A stretch of DNA of 40,286 nt from Bacillota bacterium (lineage in GTDB: Bacteria > Bacillota > Limnochordia > JAAZLZ01): assembly GCA_012522085.1 (NCBI GenBank), contig JAAYLE010000148.1, positions 1 through 40,286 on the forward strand, written 5' to 3'. The translations under genes were made by a program, and so were the position numbers. Below the pieces are notes generated by a model that did no database searches, was not told the DNA's origin, and saw nothing but the letters and a program-made list of their open reading frames with translations. Shown here piece by piece: positions 1-9,082 of the stretch. Positions within the stretch are counted from its first letter, which is position 1, and each line of letters begins with the position of its first letter.

Positions 1-530
1 CGAAACCGGCTTGGTATCCGCGTTGTGACAGCCATGATTCTCTCATTATGATTGAAGATATCCCCTAGAAATTGGATGAGCATTTGATTCTGTGATTGAT
101 GAGCGATGAATTCGTGGAAGTGCCGATCAATGGCAATCTGGGTTTCCAAAGGTATGCTTTCCTGGTTTGCCTCGCGGGCTTGGATATCTATGAATGTCTC
201 TCTAAACTCATCGAGTGCCTCTTCGGGTATGTATTCGATGGCTAGCCTTATTGCTAAACATTCCAGTGCTTCCCGAACCTCAAACAGTTCACGCACATCT
301 TCGATGCGGATTTCACTGACGAAGACTCCTCTTCCAGCCACCCGCCGCACCAACTTCTCCTTGCGCAGCCTTTCGAGGGCTTCCCGAACAGGCGTACGGC
401 TCACACCGAGTTCGTCGGCCAATGCACCTTCGGCCAGGAAATGACCTGGGGCAAATTCTCCACTAAGGATTTTCTTTCTAATCTTAGCGTAAGCTACGTC
501 CCTTAAGGTAATTGGCCGCATATCATCCAT
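1..530 (-). CDS. GntR-family (FadR/FCD subfamily) transcriptional regulator, truncated at the window edge
   Basis: Reverse translation from 530 (or ATG at 521): MDDMRPITLRDVAYAKIRKKILSGEFAPGHFLAEGALADELGVSRTPVREALERLRKEKLVRRVAGRGVFVSEI..., a classic GntR winged HTH followed by an FCD-like helical region; runs off the left edge. Confidence 0.9.
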   Translation of the reverse strand, partial: MDDMRPITLRDVAYAKIRKKILSGEFAPGHFLAEGALADELGVSRTPVREALERLRKEKLVRRVAGRGVFVSEIRIEDVRELFEVREALECLAIRLAIEYIPEEALDEFRETFIDIQAREANQESIPLETQIAIDRHFHEFIAHQSQNQMLIQFLGDIFNHNERIMAVTTRIPSRF

Positions 531-557
531 CCTCTTCCATTGCTGGAAAATTCGCTT

Positions 558-576
558 TGTATACAATCAGTATACA
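558..576. promoter_or_regulatory. Perfect palindrome TGTATAC-N5-GTATACA upstream of the gntR start; probable autoregulatory operator
   Basis: TGTATACaatcaGTATACA, 7-bp arms, about 30 bp upstream of the GntR start. Confidence 0.6.
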
Positions 577-757
577 TATTGCATACTGGGATGTAAAGGG
601 TTCACTGCCCTATTGCGGTTCACCAGCAAGAAGACATGTCCACAAGCACAAGAATCCTCCCCGATTCGTCCTCAGCCGAGCACCGTGTCGCGCGCCCCTC
701 CACCGCATAGCTATTCATCTTCCCCCATCTGTATCACCCGGCGAGCGACCATAGACG

Positions 758-781
758 AGGAAAGGCGCCCCGAAGGGCGCC
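758..781 (-). terminator. Rho-independent terminator downstream of dapA
   Basis: Minus strand GGCGCCC-TTCG-GGGCGCC followed by TTTCCTC, 14 nt after the dapA stop. Confidence 0.8.
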
Positions 782-794
782 AGGTGAACTTTCG

Positions 795-1679
795 TTAGTC
801 CAACAATCCCAACTGCCTTAAACAGTCGCTAATCGCGTCACGTTGTTCACTTGTCGGTTCGACCAATGGCAGGCGAAAGCCTCCAGCGTTGAAGCCGCTC
901 AGATTGAGGGCGGTCTTAACGGGAATCGGATTGGTGGTGATGAACATCACCTTGAACAACGGCAACAGCTCAAGGTGAATCCGCGTCGCTTCCCGTACGT
1001 CCCCATCCAAGAAGGACCTGATCATTTCTTTCATGCGGCGGCCAACCAGATGGCTGGCTACGCTGACAACTCCAATTCCGCCAACAGCCATGATGGGCAG
1101 AGTCATGCTGTCGTCTCCGCTGTAGATGGCGAAACTCGCGGGAGTCTTGCGGCGGATCTCCGCCACTTGCTCCATATTGCCACTGGCTTCCTTCACGGCA
1201 ACGACGTTATCCAATTCTGTCAAGCGAGCGATGGTGTCGGGCAACAGATTCTGACTGGTGCGTCCCGGCACGTTATAGAGCATAACCGGCAGCTCGGTAC
1301 TTGCCGCAATCTCTTTGAAATGCTGATACAGGCCCTCTTGGGGTGGCTTATTGTAATAGGGGACCACCAACATGATCCCGTCCACACCCACCTTCTCCGC
1401 GGCCTGGGTCAGCTTGATGCTGCTTACAGTGTCGTAGGAGCCCGTCCCGGCGATGACAGCCGCCTTCCCCCCGATTGCTTCGGTAACCGCCTGGTACAGC
1501 CCCACCTTCTCCTCAAAACTAAGTGTTGGCGACTCTCCCGTCGTGCCGCAGACGACCACCCCGTCGGAACCCGATTCCACCAGCCGCACCGCCAACTGAG
1601 CCGCCTGATCATAATCGACGGACAAGTCATCCTTGAAAGGGGTAACCATGGCCGTAATCAGGTTACCGAACTTTCTCAC
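795..1679 (-). CDS. dapA: 4-hydroxy-tetrahydrodipicolinate synthase
   Basis: 294 aa; [48 protein letters not shown] motifs. Confidence 0.97.
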   Translation of the reverse strand: MRKFGNLITAMVTPFKDDLSVDYDQAAQLAVRLVESGSDGVVVCGTTGESPTLSFEEKVGLYQAVTEAIGGKAAVIAGTGSYDTVSSIKLTQAAEKVGVDGIMLVVPYYNKPPQEGLYQHFKEIAASTELPVMLYNVPGRTSQNLLPDTIARLTELDNVVAVKEASGNMEQVAEIRRKTPASFAIYSGDDSMTLPIMAVGGIGVVSVASHLVGRRMKEMIRSFLDGDVREATRIHLELLPLFKVMFITTNPIPVKTALNLSGFNAGGFRLPLVEPTSEQRDAISDCLRQLGLLD

Positions 1680-1697
1680 GCCAACCCACCCCCTAAG

Positions 1698-2885
1698 TCA
1701 TTTTGCTCTGGCATTAAACTCATCGTGCAGTGCACGTACAGCTTTCTCAGCATCTGATTCCTCGACCAAGCAGGAAATGTTGGTATGGGAGTCGGCCGTT
1801 TGATGGATCTTGACCCCGACCCTGTTGAGCGCGGCTACCACACGAGCCATGACCCCCGGCACACCACGCATGCCGCCTCCCACCGCTGAGACTTTGGCAA
1901 ACCCCGATCTTACTTCGACTTCCATGGGAAGATCTCCTAGGACATTGCGGGCCTTCTCAGCAGCTGACTCCAAAACGGTGAAAGCAATCAGACCAGGATT
2001 GACCTGAATAAGATCTATGCTTATCTGTGCATTGCCCAACCGCTGAAAGACTACTAGGTTTAGATCCTCGTCATTAAAGCGAAGGATGAATTGAGCAAGG
2101 CCCTTGAGGTGGGTAATGCCGGTGACGACGCGGTCGGCAGTGACGGTATGATAGTTTCCTATCAATGTCCCATTGCCTTGACCATCCAATCCCTTCACAG
2201 CTAAGGGAACCTGGCCCTCCATAGCTATTTCCACAGCCCGAGGATGGATAACCTTCGCTCCTAGATGGGCCATTTCCATAATCTCCTGGTAACTTAATCG
2301 GGTGAGAACCTGAGCCTCAGGCACCACTCGCGGATCAGCAGTCATCACGCCGTCCACATCGGTGTAGATTTCGGCCAATTCGGCCTTCAGGGCGGCGGCC
2401 AGAGCGGTAGCCGTCGTGTCGCTACCGCCCCTGCCCAGAGTGGTAATCTCCCCCTCAGCGGTCATTCCCTGAAAACCAGCGACCACCACGATCTTCCCGT
2501 CAGCCAGTTCTTTGTTCAGGCGGTCAGGAACGATTTTTAAGATGCGTGCATTTGTGTAGGAACTATCCGTGATGATCCCCGCTTGCCCCCCCGTCAAAGC
2601 AACGCAAGGATAGCCTTTCTCCCGCAGCACCCGACAGAAGACCACTGCGGAGATGATCTCGCCACAGGACATGAGCAGGTCCAACTCTCGCTCTCCCACA
2701 ATGCCGCCTGCTAAGTCAATCAAGGTATCGGTCGCGTAGGGTTGGCCCTTCCGTCCCATGGCCGATACTACCACCACAGGCCGATAACCTCGTTCGATGG
2801 ACTCCATCACCCGCCGCCGACACTTCTCCCGTCCCTCGGAGGTGGCCACCGATGTTCCGCCGAACTTCTGAACGATGACTCTCAT
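1698..2885 (-). CDS. dapG: Aspartate kinase (DapG-type, C-terminal ACT domains)
   Basis: 395 aa; VQKFGGTSVAT, GRGGSDTTATALAAAL, YTDVDGVMTADPR motifs; adjacent to asd and dapA. Confidence 0.93.
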   Translation of the reverse strand: MRVIVQKFGGTSVATSEGREKCRRRVMESIERGYRPVVVVSAMGRKGQPYATDTLIDLAGGIVGERELDLLMSCGEIISAVVFCRVLREKGYPCVALTGGQAGIITDSSYTNARILKIVPDRLNKELADGKIVVVAGFQGMTAEGEITTLGRGGSDTTATALAAALKAELAEIYTDVDGVMTADPRVVPEAQVLTRLSYQEIMEMAHLGAKVIHPRAVEIAMEGQVPLAVKGLDGQGNGTLIGNYHTVTADRVVTGITHLKGLAQFILRFNDEDLNLVVFQRLGNAQISIDLIQVNPGLIAFTVLESAAEKARNVLGDLPMEVEVRSGFAKVSAVGGGMRGVPGVMARVVAALNRVGVKIHQTADSHTNISCLVEESDAEKAVRALHDEFNARAK

Positions 2886-2897
2886 CGCTCTCCCACC

Positions 2898-3932
2898 TTA
2901 CAATAAACCATTAGCCACCATGTATTCAGCAATCTGAACAGAGTTTAGGGCCGCTCCTTTGCGAATCTGGTCTCCCACTACCCACAGATTCAAACCATGG
3001 GGCACAGTCCTATCCACCCTGATGCGTCCCACATAGACAGGGTCTTGGTCGGCAACATCTAGAGGCATCGGATATTCCATCGCCTCTGGATCGTCTTGGA
3101 GCACAACGCCCGGCGCGTCTGCCAACAAAGCCTTGGCCTCCTCAGGGCTGATAGGTTTGGTGAACTCGACGTTGATGCTCTCCGAATGACTCCGCAGAAC
3201 GGGCACCCGCACCGTCGTAGCCGTAACCCGAATGGTCTTATCCCCGAATATTTTCTGGGTTTCGTTGACCATCTTCCATTCTTCCTTAGTGTAGCCGTCC
3301 TCGGCGAAAGAATCGATGTGGGGAAGCAGGTTGAAAGCGATCTGATAGTGCTTTGGCGCACTCTTATAGGGCAGGGCCTTGGCTTCCAAGGGACGTCCCG
3401 CAGCGTAGGACTTAACCTGTTCCACCAACTCATCCATCGCGGCAGCCCCCGCTCCCGAAACCGCTTGGTAAGTTGATACCACGATCCGCTTGATCTGCGC
3501 TCGATCGTGGAGGGGCTTCAGCGGAACGACCATGATGATGGTTGAACAATTTGGATTGGCGATGACACCCTGATGCTGGTGGATGTCCTTGGCATTAACC
3601 TCGGGCACCACGAGGGGAACTGCCGGGTCCATGCGAAAAGCGCTAGTATTGTCGATGACCACCGTCCCGGCTTTCCGCGCAGCATCCACAAACTCTCTGC
3701 TCACACTTGCACCCGCGGTGAAAAAGGCCAGGTCGACCCCGTTAAAGGCCTGGGGGGTGACCTCTTCGATGACCATCTTCTCGCCGTCCACGGTCAACTC
3801 CCGCCCTGCGGAACGGGCAGAAGCCAACAGCCGCAGCTTGGCGACGGGAAAACGTCTTTCCATGAGAATCTGTACTAATTCTTGACCTACAACTCCGGTT
3901 GCACCTAAGATAGCCACGTTGTAGCTGCTCAC
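2898..3932 (-). CDS. asd: Aspartate-semialdehyde dehydrogenase
   Basis: 344 aa; VAILGATGVVGQEL, NPNCSTI, TYQAVSGAG motifs. Confidence 0.96.
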   Translation of the reverse strand: MSSYNVAILGATGVVGQELVQILMERRFPVAKLRLLASARSAGRELTVDGEKMVIEEVTPQAFNGVDLAFFTAGASVSREFVDAARKAGTVVIDNTSAFRMDPAVPLVVPEVNAKDIHQHQGVIANPNCSTIIMVVPLKPLHDRAQIKRIVVSTYQAVSGAGAAAMDELVEQVKSYAAGRPLEAKALPYKSAPKHYQIAFNLLPHIDSFAEDGYTKEEWKMVNETQKIFGDKTIRVTATTVRVPVLRSHSESINVEFTKPISPEEAKALLADAPGVVLQDDPEAMEYPMPLDVADQDPVYVGRIRVDRTVPHGLNLWVVGDQIRKGAALNSVQIAEYMVANGLL

Positions 3933-3966
3933 TGGGATATCTCCTCTTTTGACAGATTTCTTGTGC

Positions 3967-4560
3967 TCAAGACTTGTTGTACTGGATAAGGAGCGGTTGA
4001 ATTTGTTTCCCTTGCAGAGCTCCCATTATGGTAGGGATGATCAAGCTCATGTCCGCAACTAGCGAACAAGCCTTGTCCATAGGGTTATCCTGCCCAAAGG
4101 GAACCATGTAGATATTCCGAGCGTTCAACAAGACGCCCAAATTTTTGGCATTGGCCCCAAGTCCGTCGTTGGTGGAAATGGCCACTACCACCGGCCGGTT
4201 ATTGCGCAGATGGGCCTTCGCCGCCATCAGCACCGGGGAATCGGTAATGGCATTGGCCAACTTGCTTAACGTGTTGCCGGTGCAAGGAGCTATGACCAAC
4301 ACATCAAGCAGCCCTTGCGGTCCGATAGGTTCCGAGTCAACAATAGTATCGAGGGGTTCTTTCCCGGTCAACTGTTTGAGTAATCCTCGCCAATGTTCCG
4401 CTGTACCAAATCGCGTGTCTACCTGGGCCACTTCAGTGGAAATGATGGGAATCACGTCTGCGCCCGCTGCCACTAAGGCCTCGACTTGGGGTATGACTTC
4501 AGCGAACGTGCAATAGGAGCCTGTCATCGCGAATCCAACCCTTACATTCGTCAGATCCAC
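3967..4560 (-). CDS. spoVFB: Dipicolinate synthase subunit B (flavoprotein-like)
   Basis: 197 aa; GFAMTGSYCTFAEV, APCTGNTLSKLANAITDSPVLMAAKAHLRN; next to spoVFA and asd. Confidence 0.95.
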   Translation of the reverse strand: MDLTNVRVGFAMTGSYCTFAEVIPQVEALVAAGADVIPIISTEVAQVDTRFGTAEHWRGLLKQLTGKEPLDTIVDSEPIGPQGLLDVLVIAPCTGNTLSKLANAITDSPVLMAAKAHLRNNRPVVVAISTNDGLGANAKNLGVLLNARNIYMVPFGQDNPMDKACSLVADMSLIIPTIMGALQGKQIQPLLIQYNKS

Positions 4561-4573
4561 ACTGAATCCCCCC

Positions 4574-5485
4574 TTAACGTTCGCCAGTCTTGTCGCCCAG
4601 CAAGCGGAGGATTAAATCGGGATACGTCTCAGCCAGTATCCTTCCAGCCGATAAGGGTGCAACCTTTCCCGGGAGACCCAAAGCCAACTCTGCCTCGATG
4701 CCAAGGCGGCGGGCAGCGGCGAAGTCGGTCCCTCCAGGGTGGGAGGCCAAATCAATCACCAACGCCCCTTCGGGGAGTGCTTCCAAGACCTTTTCCGTGA
4801 TCACTAGGTGGGGAACGGTATTGAAGATTACTTGAGCCTTCGCGGCTACTTCGGACAGTTCAGTCAAATGGCGGGATTCCAAGCACATCTCCCGGGCCCG
4901 GGCCAACTGGACAGGATTGCGGGCAACGATCACCACTTCGGCCCCCATGGCGGCTAACAACCGTCCCAAGGTTGCCCCGCAACGACCGAAGCCGACCACC
5001 ACACAGGTACTGCCATGGATGGTCACCGGCAAACGCTCCATGGCCAATTGGACGGCGCCTTCCGCGGTAGGGATGGAGTTTAGGATGGCTATTACGTCAT
5101 CCTCGGCCGTCTCCACCAGCCGAAGCTCATACCGACGGGCCAGCTCCTTAACGATGGGCTTAGCCATGCCGATCAAGAGCGGTGTGCCCGGCGCCAGCCG
5201 ACTGCACAATTCATCGTTCAAGCAAATACGCGCTCCAGGTAGGGGGCAGGACTTAATCCAGCCATCTTGGTCGGTATTGCTCATGGGGGCAATGACAACG
5301 TCCACCCCGTCCACCCCATCAAGGGGATCGGTCACTGCTTCCACATCCCCCGGGGGTAGGGACTCTTGGGGATAGGCAACCGCCTTGATCGTTGCCCCCT
5401 CAGCCGCTAGACCTCGCAGCAGTTCGATCTCCCTACCATCGCCACCTAAAAGGGCGATGCGGATTCCCATGAGTCGCCCAGACAT
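4574..5485 (-). CDS. spoVFA: Dipicolinate synthase subunit A
   Basis: Start refined to the ATG at 5485 behind GGAGGAGGAG; IALLGGDGREIELLRGLA, Rossmann VVVGFGRCGATLGRLLAAMGAEV. Confidence 0.94.
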   Translation of the reverse strand: MSGRLMGIRIALLGGDGREIELLRGLAAEGATIKAVAYPQESLPPGDVEAVTDPLDGVDGVDVVIAPMSNTDQDGWIKSCPLPGARICLNDELCSRLAPGTPLLIGMAKPIVKELARRYELRLVETAEDDVIAILNSIPTAEGAVQLAMERLPVTIHGSTCVVVGFGRCGATLGRLLAAMGAEVVIVARNPVQLARAREMCLESRHLTELSEVAAKAQVIFNTVPHLVITEKVLEALPEGALVIDLASHPGGTDFAAARRLGIEAELALGLPGKVAPLSAGRILAETYPDLILRLLGDKTGER

Positions 5486-5566
5486 TGCTTCTCCTCCTCC
5501 TGCCAAACGACGAGACTAGCTCGATTTCAGTATATGTCACCGGGCAGGAGGGAGTGCTTGTCCCGG

Positions 5567-6376
5567 CTAATCCGCAAACAGCAGCCCTTCTAGACCATAC
5601 ATCACCCCCTTGATCTCACCAACCCGCCGAATGCCAAGCAACACGCCGGGCATGAAGGAATCACGGCTGAAGGAATCATGGCGGATGGTGACAGTCTGTC
5701 CCTCCAAGCCGAAAATAACTTCTTGATGGGCAACAAGTCCGGGGAGACGAACGCTATGAATCTGAACGCCGCCAAAGTTCCCTCCCCGCACACCTTTCAC
5801 TTTCTCCACAAAATCTTGGTCTTGACTGCTTGTGCCGCCGCCGGATCGATTGCCGAGAATCATCTCCGCGGTCTTGATGGCGGTGCCGGAGGGCGCGTCA
5901 ACTTTTTGGTCATGATGGAGCTCGATGATTTCCACCTGAGGAAAATAGGGAGCCGCTATCTTGCACAGATGCATCATCACCACGGCTCCCAGGGCAAAAT
6001 TCGGGGCAATTAAGCAACCTAGGCCGCGCGCACTGCATAGCTCTCCGATCCGATCCAGCTCCTCCTGGCCCATCCCCGTCGTGCCAACTACTGGCCGGAC
6101 CCCGCATTCGATGGCCGTAACGACATTATCAAAGGCTGTCATGGGTGTGGTGAAATCAACCATGACATCAGCCTTGCTCGCCCTTAAGGTGGTAGCAAGA
6201 TCCTTCTGGACAGATATCCCCAAAGGGCTCAATCCAGCGAGGATGCCGAGGTCTTCCCCCAGGTGGGCAGGATCGACTGCCCCCACCAATTCCAAGTCCG
6301 CCGCATTGATTACTTCCCGCAAAACATGTCGACCCATCCGTCCCCCGGCGCCGCTGACAACCACCCTAATTGCCAC
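5567..6376 (-). CDS. dapB: 4-hydroxy-tetrahydrodipicolinate reductase
   Basis: 269 aa; VVSGAGGRMGRHVL, ELHHDQKVDAPSGTA motif. Confidence 0.97.
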   Translation of the reverse strand: MAIRVVVSGAGGRMGRHVLREVINAADLELVGAVDPAHLGEDLGILAGLSPLGISVQKDLATTLRASKADVMVDFTTPMTAFDNVVTAIECGVRPVVGTTGMGQEELDRIGELCSARGLGCLIAPNFALGAVVMMHLCKIAAPYFPQVEIIELHHDQKVDAPSGTAIKTAEMILGNRSGGGTSSQDQDFVEKVKGVRGGNFGGVQIHSVRLPGLVAHQEVIFGLEGQTVTIRHDSFSRDSFMPGVLLGIRRVGEIKGVMYGLEGLLFAD

Positions 6377-6475
6377 TGGCCATCCTCCCCTTAGGCAAGA
6401 ACATGCCGACTACCTGTATGTTTCCTTCATTTTCCTACAAAAGGCTCTGCCTGTCAAGCAAGGGTCCGAACGCGC

Positions 6476-6498
6476 AAAAAGACCGTCAAGCGGCCTTT
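6476..6498 (-). terminator. Rho-independent terminator
   Basis: Minus strand AAAGGCCG-CTTGA-CGGTCTTTTT, downstream of the 6521 stop. Confidence 0.7.
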
Positions 6499-6520
6499 CT
6501 GCATCTATTGACAGGTATTT

Positions 6521-7009
6521 CTAATGGGTCTCTACGTCGTTTGCTCCATACTCCTCTAGGACATCCACGGCATCTTCCAGCTTGCCCTCATCATCGGACT
6601 CGATCACCGCCAAGATCTTGCCCTTCTTCACCTCTCCCTCATAGTAACGGCCCCGGTCTTCAGGAATGCCAAGGTCGATGAGACCTCCGGCCACCCCGCC
6701 AGCCACCGCCCCTGACAAGGTCGCCGCCAAAGGCCCGGCGGCCACAATAGGACCGATGCCAGGTATAGCCAGAGCGCCTGCACCGGCCAGGAGGCCGGTC
6801 AATCCACCGAGGGCTCCTCCCCATGCGGTTCCCTCGGATACGTCCATGGCTCCCATTTCTCCTCCAGCTTCCATCTCGCCGCGGCCTTTCTTGCCCATGT
6901 TCTTCGCCACAATGGAGATCTCTTCTGGGTTAAGACCTTTGTCCCGCATGGCGCTAACGGCTTCCTCCGCCTGGTTGCGAGAATTAAAGGTCGCGATTAC
7001 TTTTCCCAT
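6521..7009 (-). CDS. General-stress-protein-17M-like protein with a glycine-rich central segment
   Basis: Start refined to ATG 7009 behind GGAAGGGGGA; MGKVIATFNSRNQAEEAVSAMRDKGLNPEEISIVAKN... then GGALGGLTGLLAGAGALAIPGIGPIVAAGPLAATLSGAVAGGVAGGL. Confidence 0.75.
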   Translation of the reverse strand: MGKVIATFNSRNQAEEAVSAMRDKGLNPEEISIVAKNMGKKGRGEMEAGGEMGAMDVSEGTAWGGALGGLTGLLAGAGALAIPGIGPIVAAGPLAATLSGAVAGGVAGGLIDLGIPEDRGRYYEGEVKKGKILAVIESDDEGKLEDAVDVLEEYGANDVETH

Positions 7010-7080
7010 AAACGAGCAAGTCCCCCTTCCTAGTAGTAACTCCACGCCACTATTTTGCCCAGCAAAGGGGTGGCTATTCA

Positions 7081-7335
7081 TCAGGGCTTGCCCGCATCCC
7101 GAGCCTGGGACATGTCAACGATCAACAAGTCCAAGCCAATCTTCTTGATCCCATGCCACGGCAGCATCATCCATCTTTTCCGTTCAAAACGACCCCTGCC
7201 GGGAACGGGAAGGATCAGTGCCGTAAGTCGTCCCGTTTCCGTATCGATGACCGCATCCGCCTTATCGACCAGCCCCAAGCGGACTCCCTCGTTGATGCTG
7301 ATAATCTCCTTCCCGGCCAACTCCGAATAAAGCAT
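7081..7335 (-). CDS. ymxH: YlmC/YmxH-family (PRC-barrel) sporulation protein
   Basis: Start refined to ATG 7335 behind GGGGGTGA; MLYSELAGKEIISINEGVRLGLVDKADAVIDTETGRL; neighbours dpaA/dpaB and M16 as in the Bacillus ymxG-ymxH-spoVFAB order. Confidence 0.88.
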   Translation of the reverse strand: MLYSELAGKEIISINEGVRLGLVDKADAVIDTETGRLTALILPVPGRGRFERKRWMMLPWHGIKKIGLDLLIVDMSQARDAGKP

Positions 7336-7367
7336 TCCCGTCACCCCCTTCAAGTGTATGCAATCCC

Positions 7368-8636
7368 TCAGAAGGAAATCTCCCACCCTAGGTTGAGGTT
7401 TTTTTCGGGAACCCAATAAGCATCGAGCCGACCCCGGTCGTAACGTCCAAGCTCAAAAAACACCTTGTTGCGTCCCAACTCCCGCTCGGCACGTAAGTAG
7501 TAGTAACGGTTCTTGTCTTCCCGCTGCCTGATCTTGCCGATCCCCCGCAAGGTCCACCCCTTCACTCGGGCATCGAGCTGGAGTCGCCAGCGCCTTTCCA
7601 ATTCTTGAAACCCGACTGTCGCCGACAACCAAGAAAGGATCTTCCCCCGCAACCGGAAGCGCCGATCCCATCCATCTGACTGCTCCACCGCAACGAGGGC
7701 ACTGCTCCAGGGACCACGGTATGCTTCCGTCTCTAACCGGCGTCGACCATTTCGGTCTTCAAGGCGCACCCGCCAACGCCAGTCCAGGATCTTCCGCCCC
7801 AAGAAATCAAGGGACATTTCTTCATCCCTTTGCACACCGGCAAGGTCCGTGAGCCGCTTTACTTCAACTAGCAGCCGGCCCCAGCGATCATTATGCCAGC
7901 GGATCCCCACAGTCGACCCCCGCCGGTCTCGTCGATAGGGATCTTCCCAATTGGCCCAGGATCGCCACCCTTCCCCGATGTGTTGATAAGTCCACGAAAT
8001 ATGGCCCCAAGAAGTGGGATAGCGGAGGGTTGCTACACCTGCCCCATCTTCGCCGTCCCTGTTGACCCTGCCTAAAGCTCCCCCTAGTTCTAACTTGCCC
8101 AGAAGGGCTCGAGCATAGGCATTATACATCCACGCGTACCAATCCGACTCGAGGTGTTGGGCGATGCCGGCACAGCCCAAATGGAGCCTATCTCCCCACC
8201 ACTCCCACTGGGTGCCGGCCAAATGTCCCAAGCGGCGGGGATAGGGAAAATCGCGCACGTAAAGACCGACCAACCGCCCCCGACCCATGTTGCCCACCAG
8301 CACTCCCCCGTAGCTGTCCTCCCTGCGGACGCCTTTAGTGACCATCCGGAAAGGATCGGTGAAGCTGATGTGTTCATGATTGTACATGAGCCGTAGACTC
8401 CAATCGCCAGGCGCCACTCCCCATCGCCCGGACAGCAGCCCCCATTCCTCCTCGGACTTGCGCCCGAGCTCGGCTTCAATCAGCGTCAACGGTCCCCCAC
8501 GGCCGTAGTGGATAATCGGACGGAGCAGGCCTTCCGCCCATTCCATGCGCACACCAAAGTTGACCTTTCCTGTACTCGTCAGCAACAACAAGATAATGCC
8601 GGTATACAGACACAATCGGACCCGCTGATACCGCAT
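7368..8636 (-). CDS. Predicted signal-peptide-bearing beta-barrel (outer-membrane-like) protein
   Basis: 422 aa; hydrophobic N-terminus LCLYTGIILLLLTSTG, many alternating amphipathic strands (GRGRLVGLYVRDF, RWRVRLEDRNGRRRLETEAYRG, RWRLQLDARVKGWTLRGIGKIRQ), C-terminus NLNLGWEISF ending in Phe. Confidence 0.6.
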   Translation of the reverse strand: MRYQRVRLCLYTGIILLLLTSTGKVNFGVRMEWAEGLLRPIIHYGRGGPLTLIEAELGRKSEEEWGLLSGRWGVAPGDWSLRLMYNHEHISFTDPFRMVTKGVRREDSYGGVLVGNMGRGRLVGLYVRDFPYPRRLGHLAGTQWEWWGDRLHLGCAGIAQHLESDWYAWMYNAYARALLGKLELGGALGRVNRDGEDGAGVATLRYPTSWGHISWTYQHIGEGWRSWANWEDPYRRDRRGSTVGIRWHNDRWGRLLVEVKRLTDLAGVQRDEEMSLDFLGRKILDWRWRVRLEDRNGRRRLETEAYRGPWSSALVAVEQSDGWDRRFRLRGKILSWLSATVGFQELERRWRLQLDARVKGWTLRGIGKIRQREDKNRYYYLRAERELGRNKVFFELGRYDRGRLDAYWVPEKNLNLGWEISF

Positions 8637-8657
8637 GCTAAATCCTCCTTTAGCATG
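8634..8657 (-). promoter_or_regulatory. Perfect hairpin with Shine-Dalgarno in the loop and start codon in the 3' arm
   Basis: Minus strand CATGCTAAA-GGAGGA-TTTAGCATG; the final ATG is the start codon at 8636. Confidence 0.7.
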
Positions 8658-8705
8658 GGCCGGCGGGTCCGGTTAAATTTAGCTTAACAAATTGATCTTA
8701 GCCAG

Positions 8706-9071
8706 TCAATCGCGTGCAGGGGCCTCATATCCCCTGCGCAGGGAGGTGCCGTGCTGACGCCGGAAGTTCTCTTGGTTCTTGGTCAAATAACCCTGGTAAA
8801 GCTCCTCCGGCGAAATGTCGCACTTCAGGCACATGCTAACGAAGAAGTGAAGAATATCCACCAGCTCTTCCTTTACCCTCTCCCGATCGACAGGCTGGGG
8901 ATTCTTCCACCACTTGAAATTCACTTCATTAAGGAGTTCGGCAAGTTCGGCAACGATCGCCAGGGTTTCCTTTTGCAGCCAGGTGGACAAATCGTAGTCT
9001 AACCCTCTATTGTGAATGAGCTCGTCGTCAAACTTGCGCTGCAGCTGAAAAATATGTTCAAGTCGATCCAA
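8706..9071 (-). CDS. Dimeric dUTPase / all-alpha NTP pyrophosphohydrolase family
   Basis: LDRLEHIFQLQRKFDDEL...WLQKETLAIVAELAELLNEVNFKWWK...EELVDILHFFVSMCL (ExxE, EExxD); likely TTG start behind AGGAGG. Confidence 0.85.
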   Translation of the reverse strand: MDRLEHIFQLQRKFDDELIHNRGLDYDLSTWLQKETLAIVAELAELLNEVNFKWWKNPQPVDRERVKEELVDILHFFVSMCLKCDISPEELYQGYLTKNQENFRRQHGTSLRRGYEAPARD

Positions 9072-9082
9072 AGGGCAACCTC

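Noticed and set aside
843-1757. 304-aa plus-strand ORF antisense to dapA
   Set aside because: Lies opposite a clear dapA; low-complexity composition without family motifs. Typical high-GC shadow ORF.
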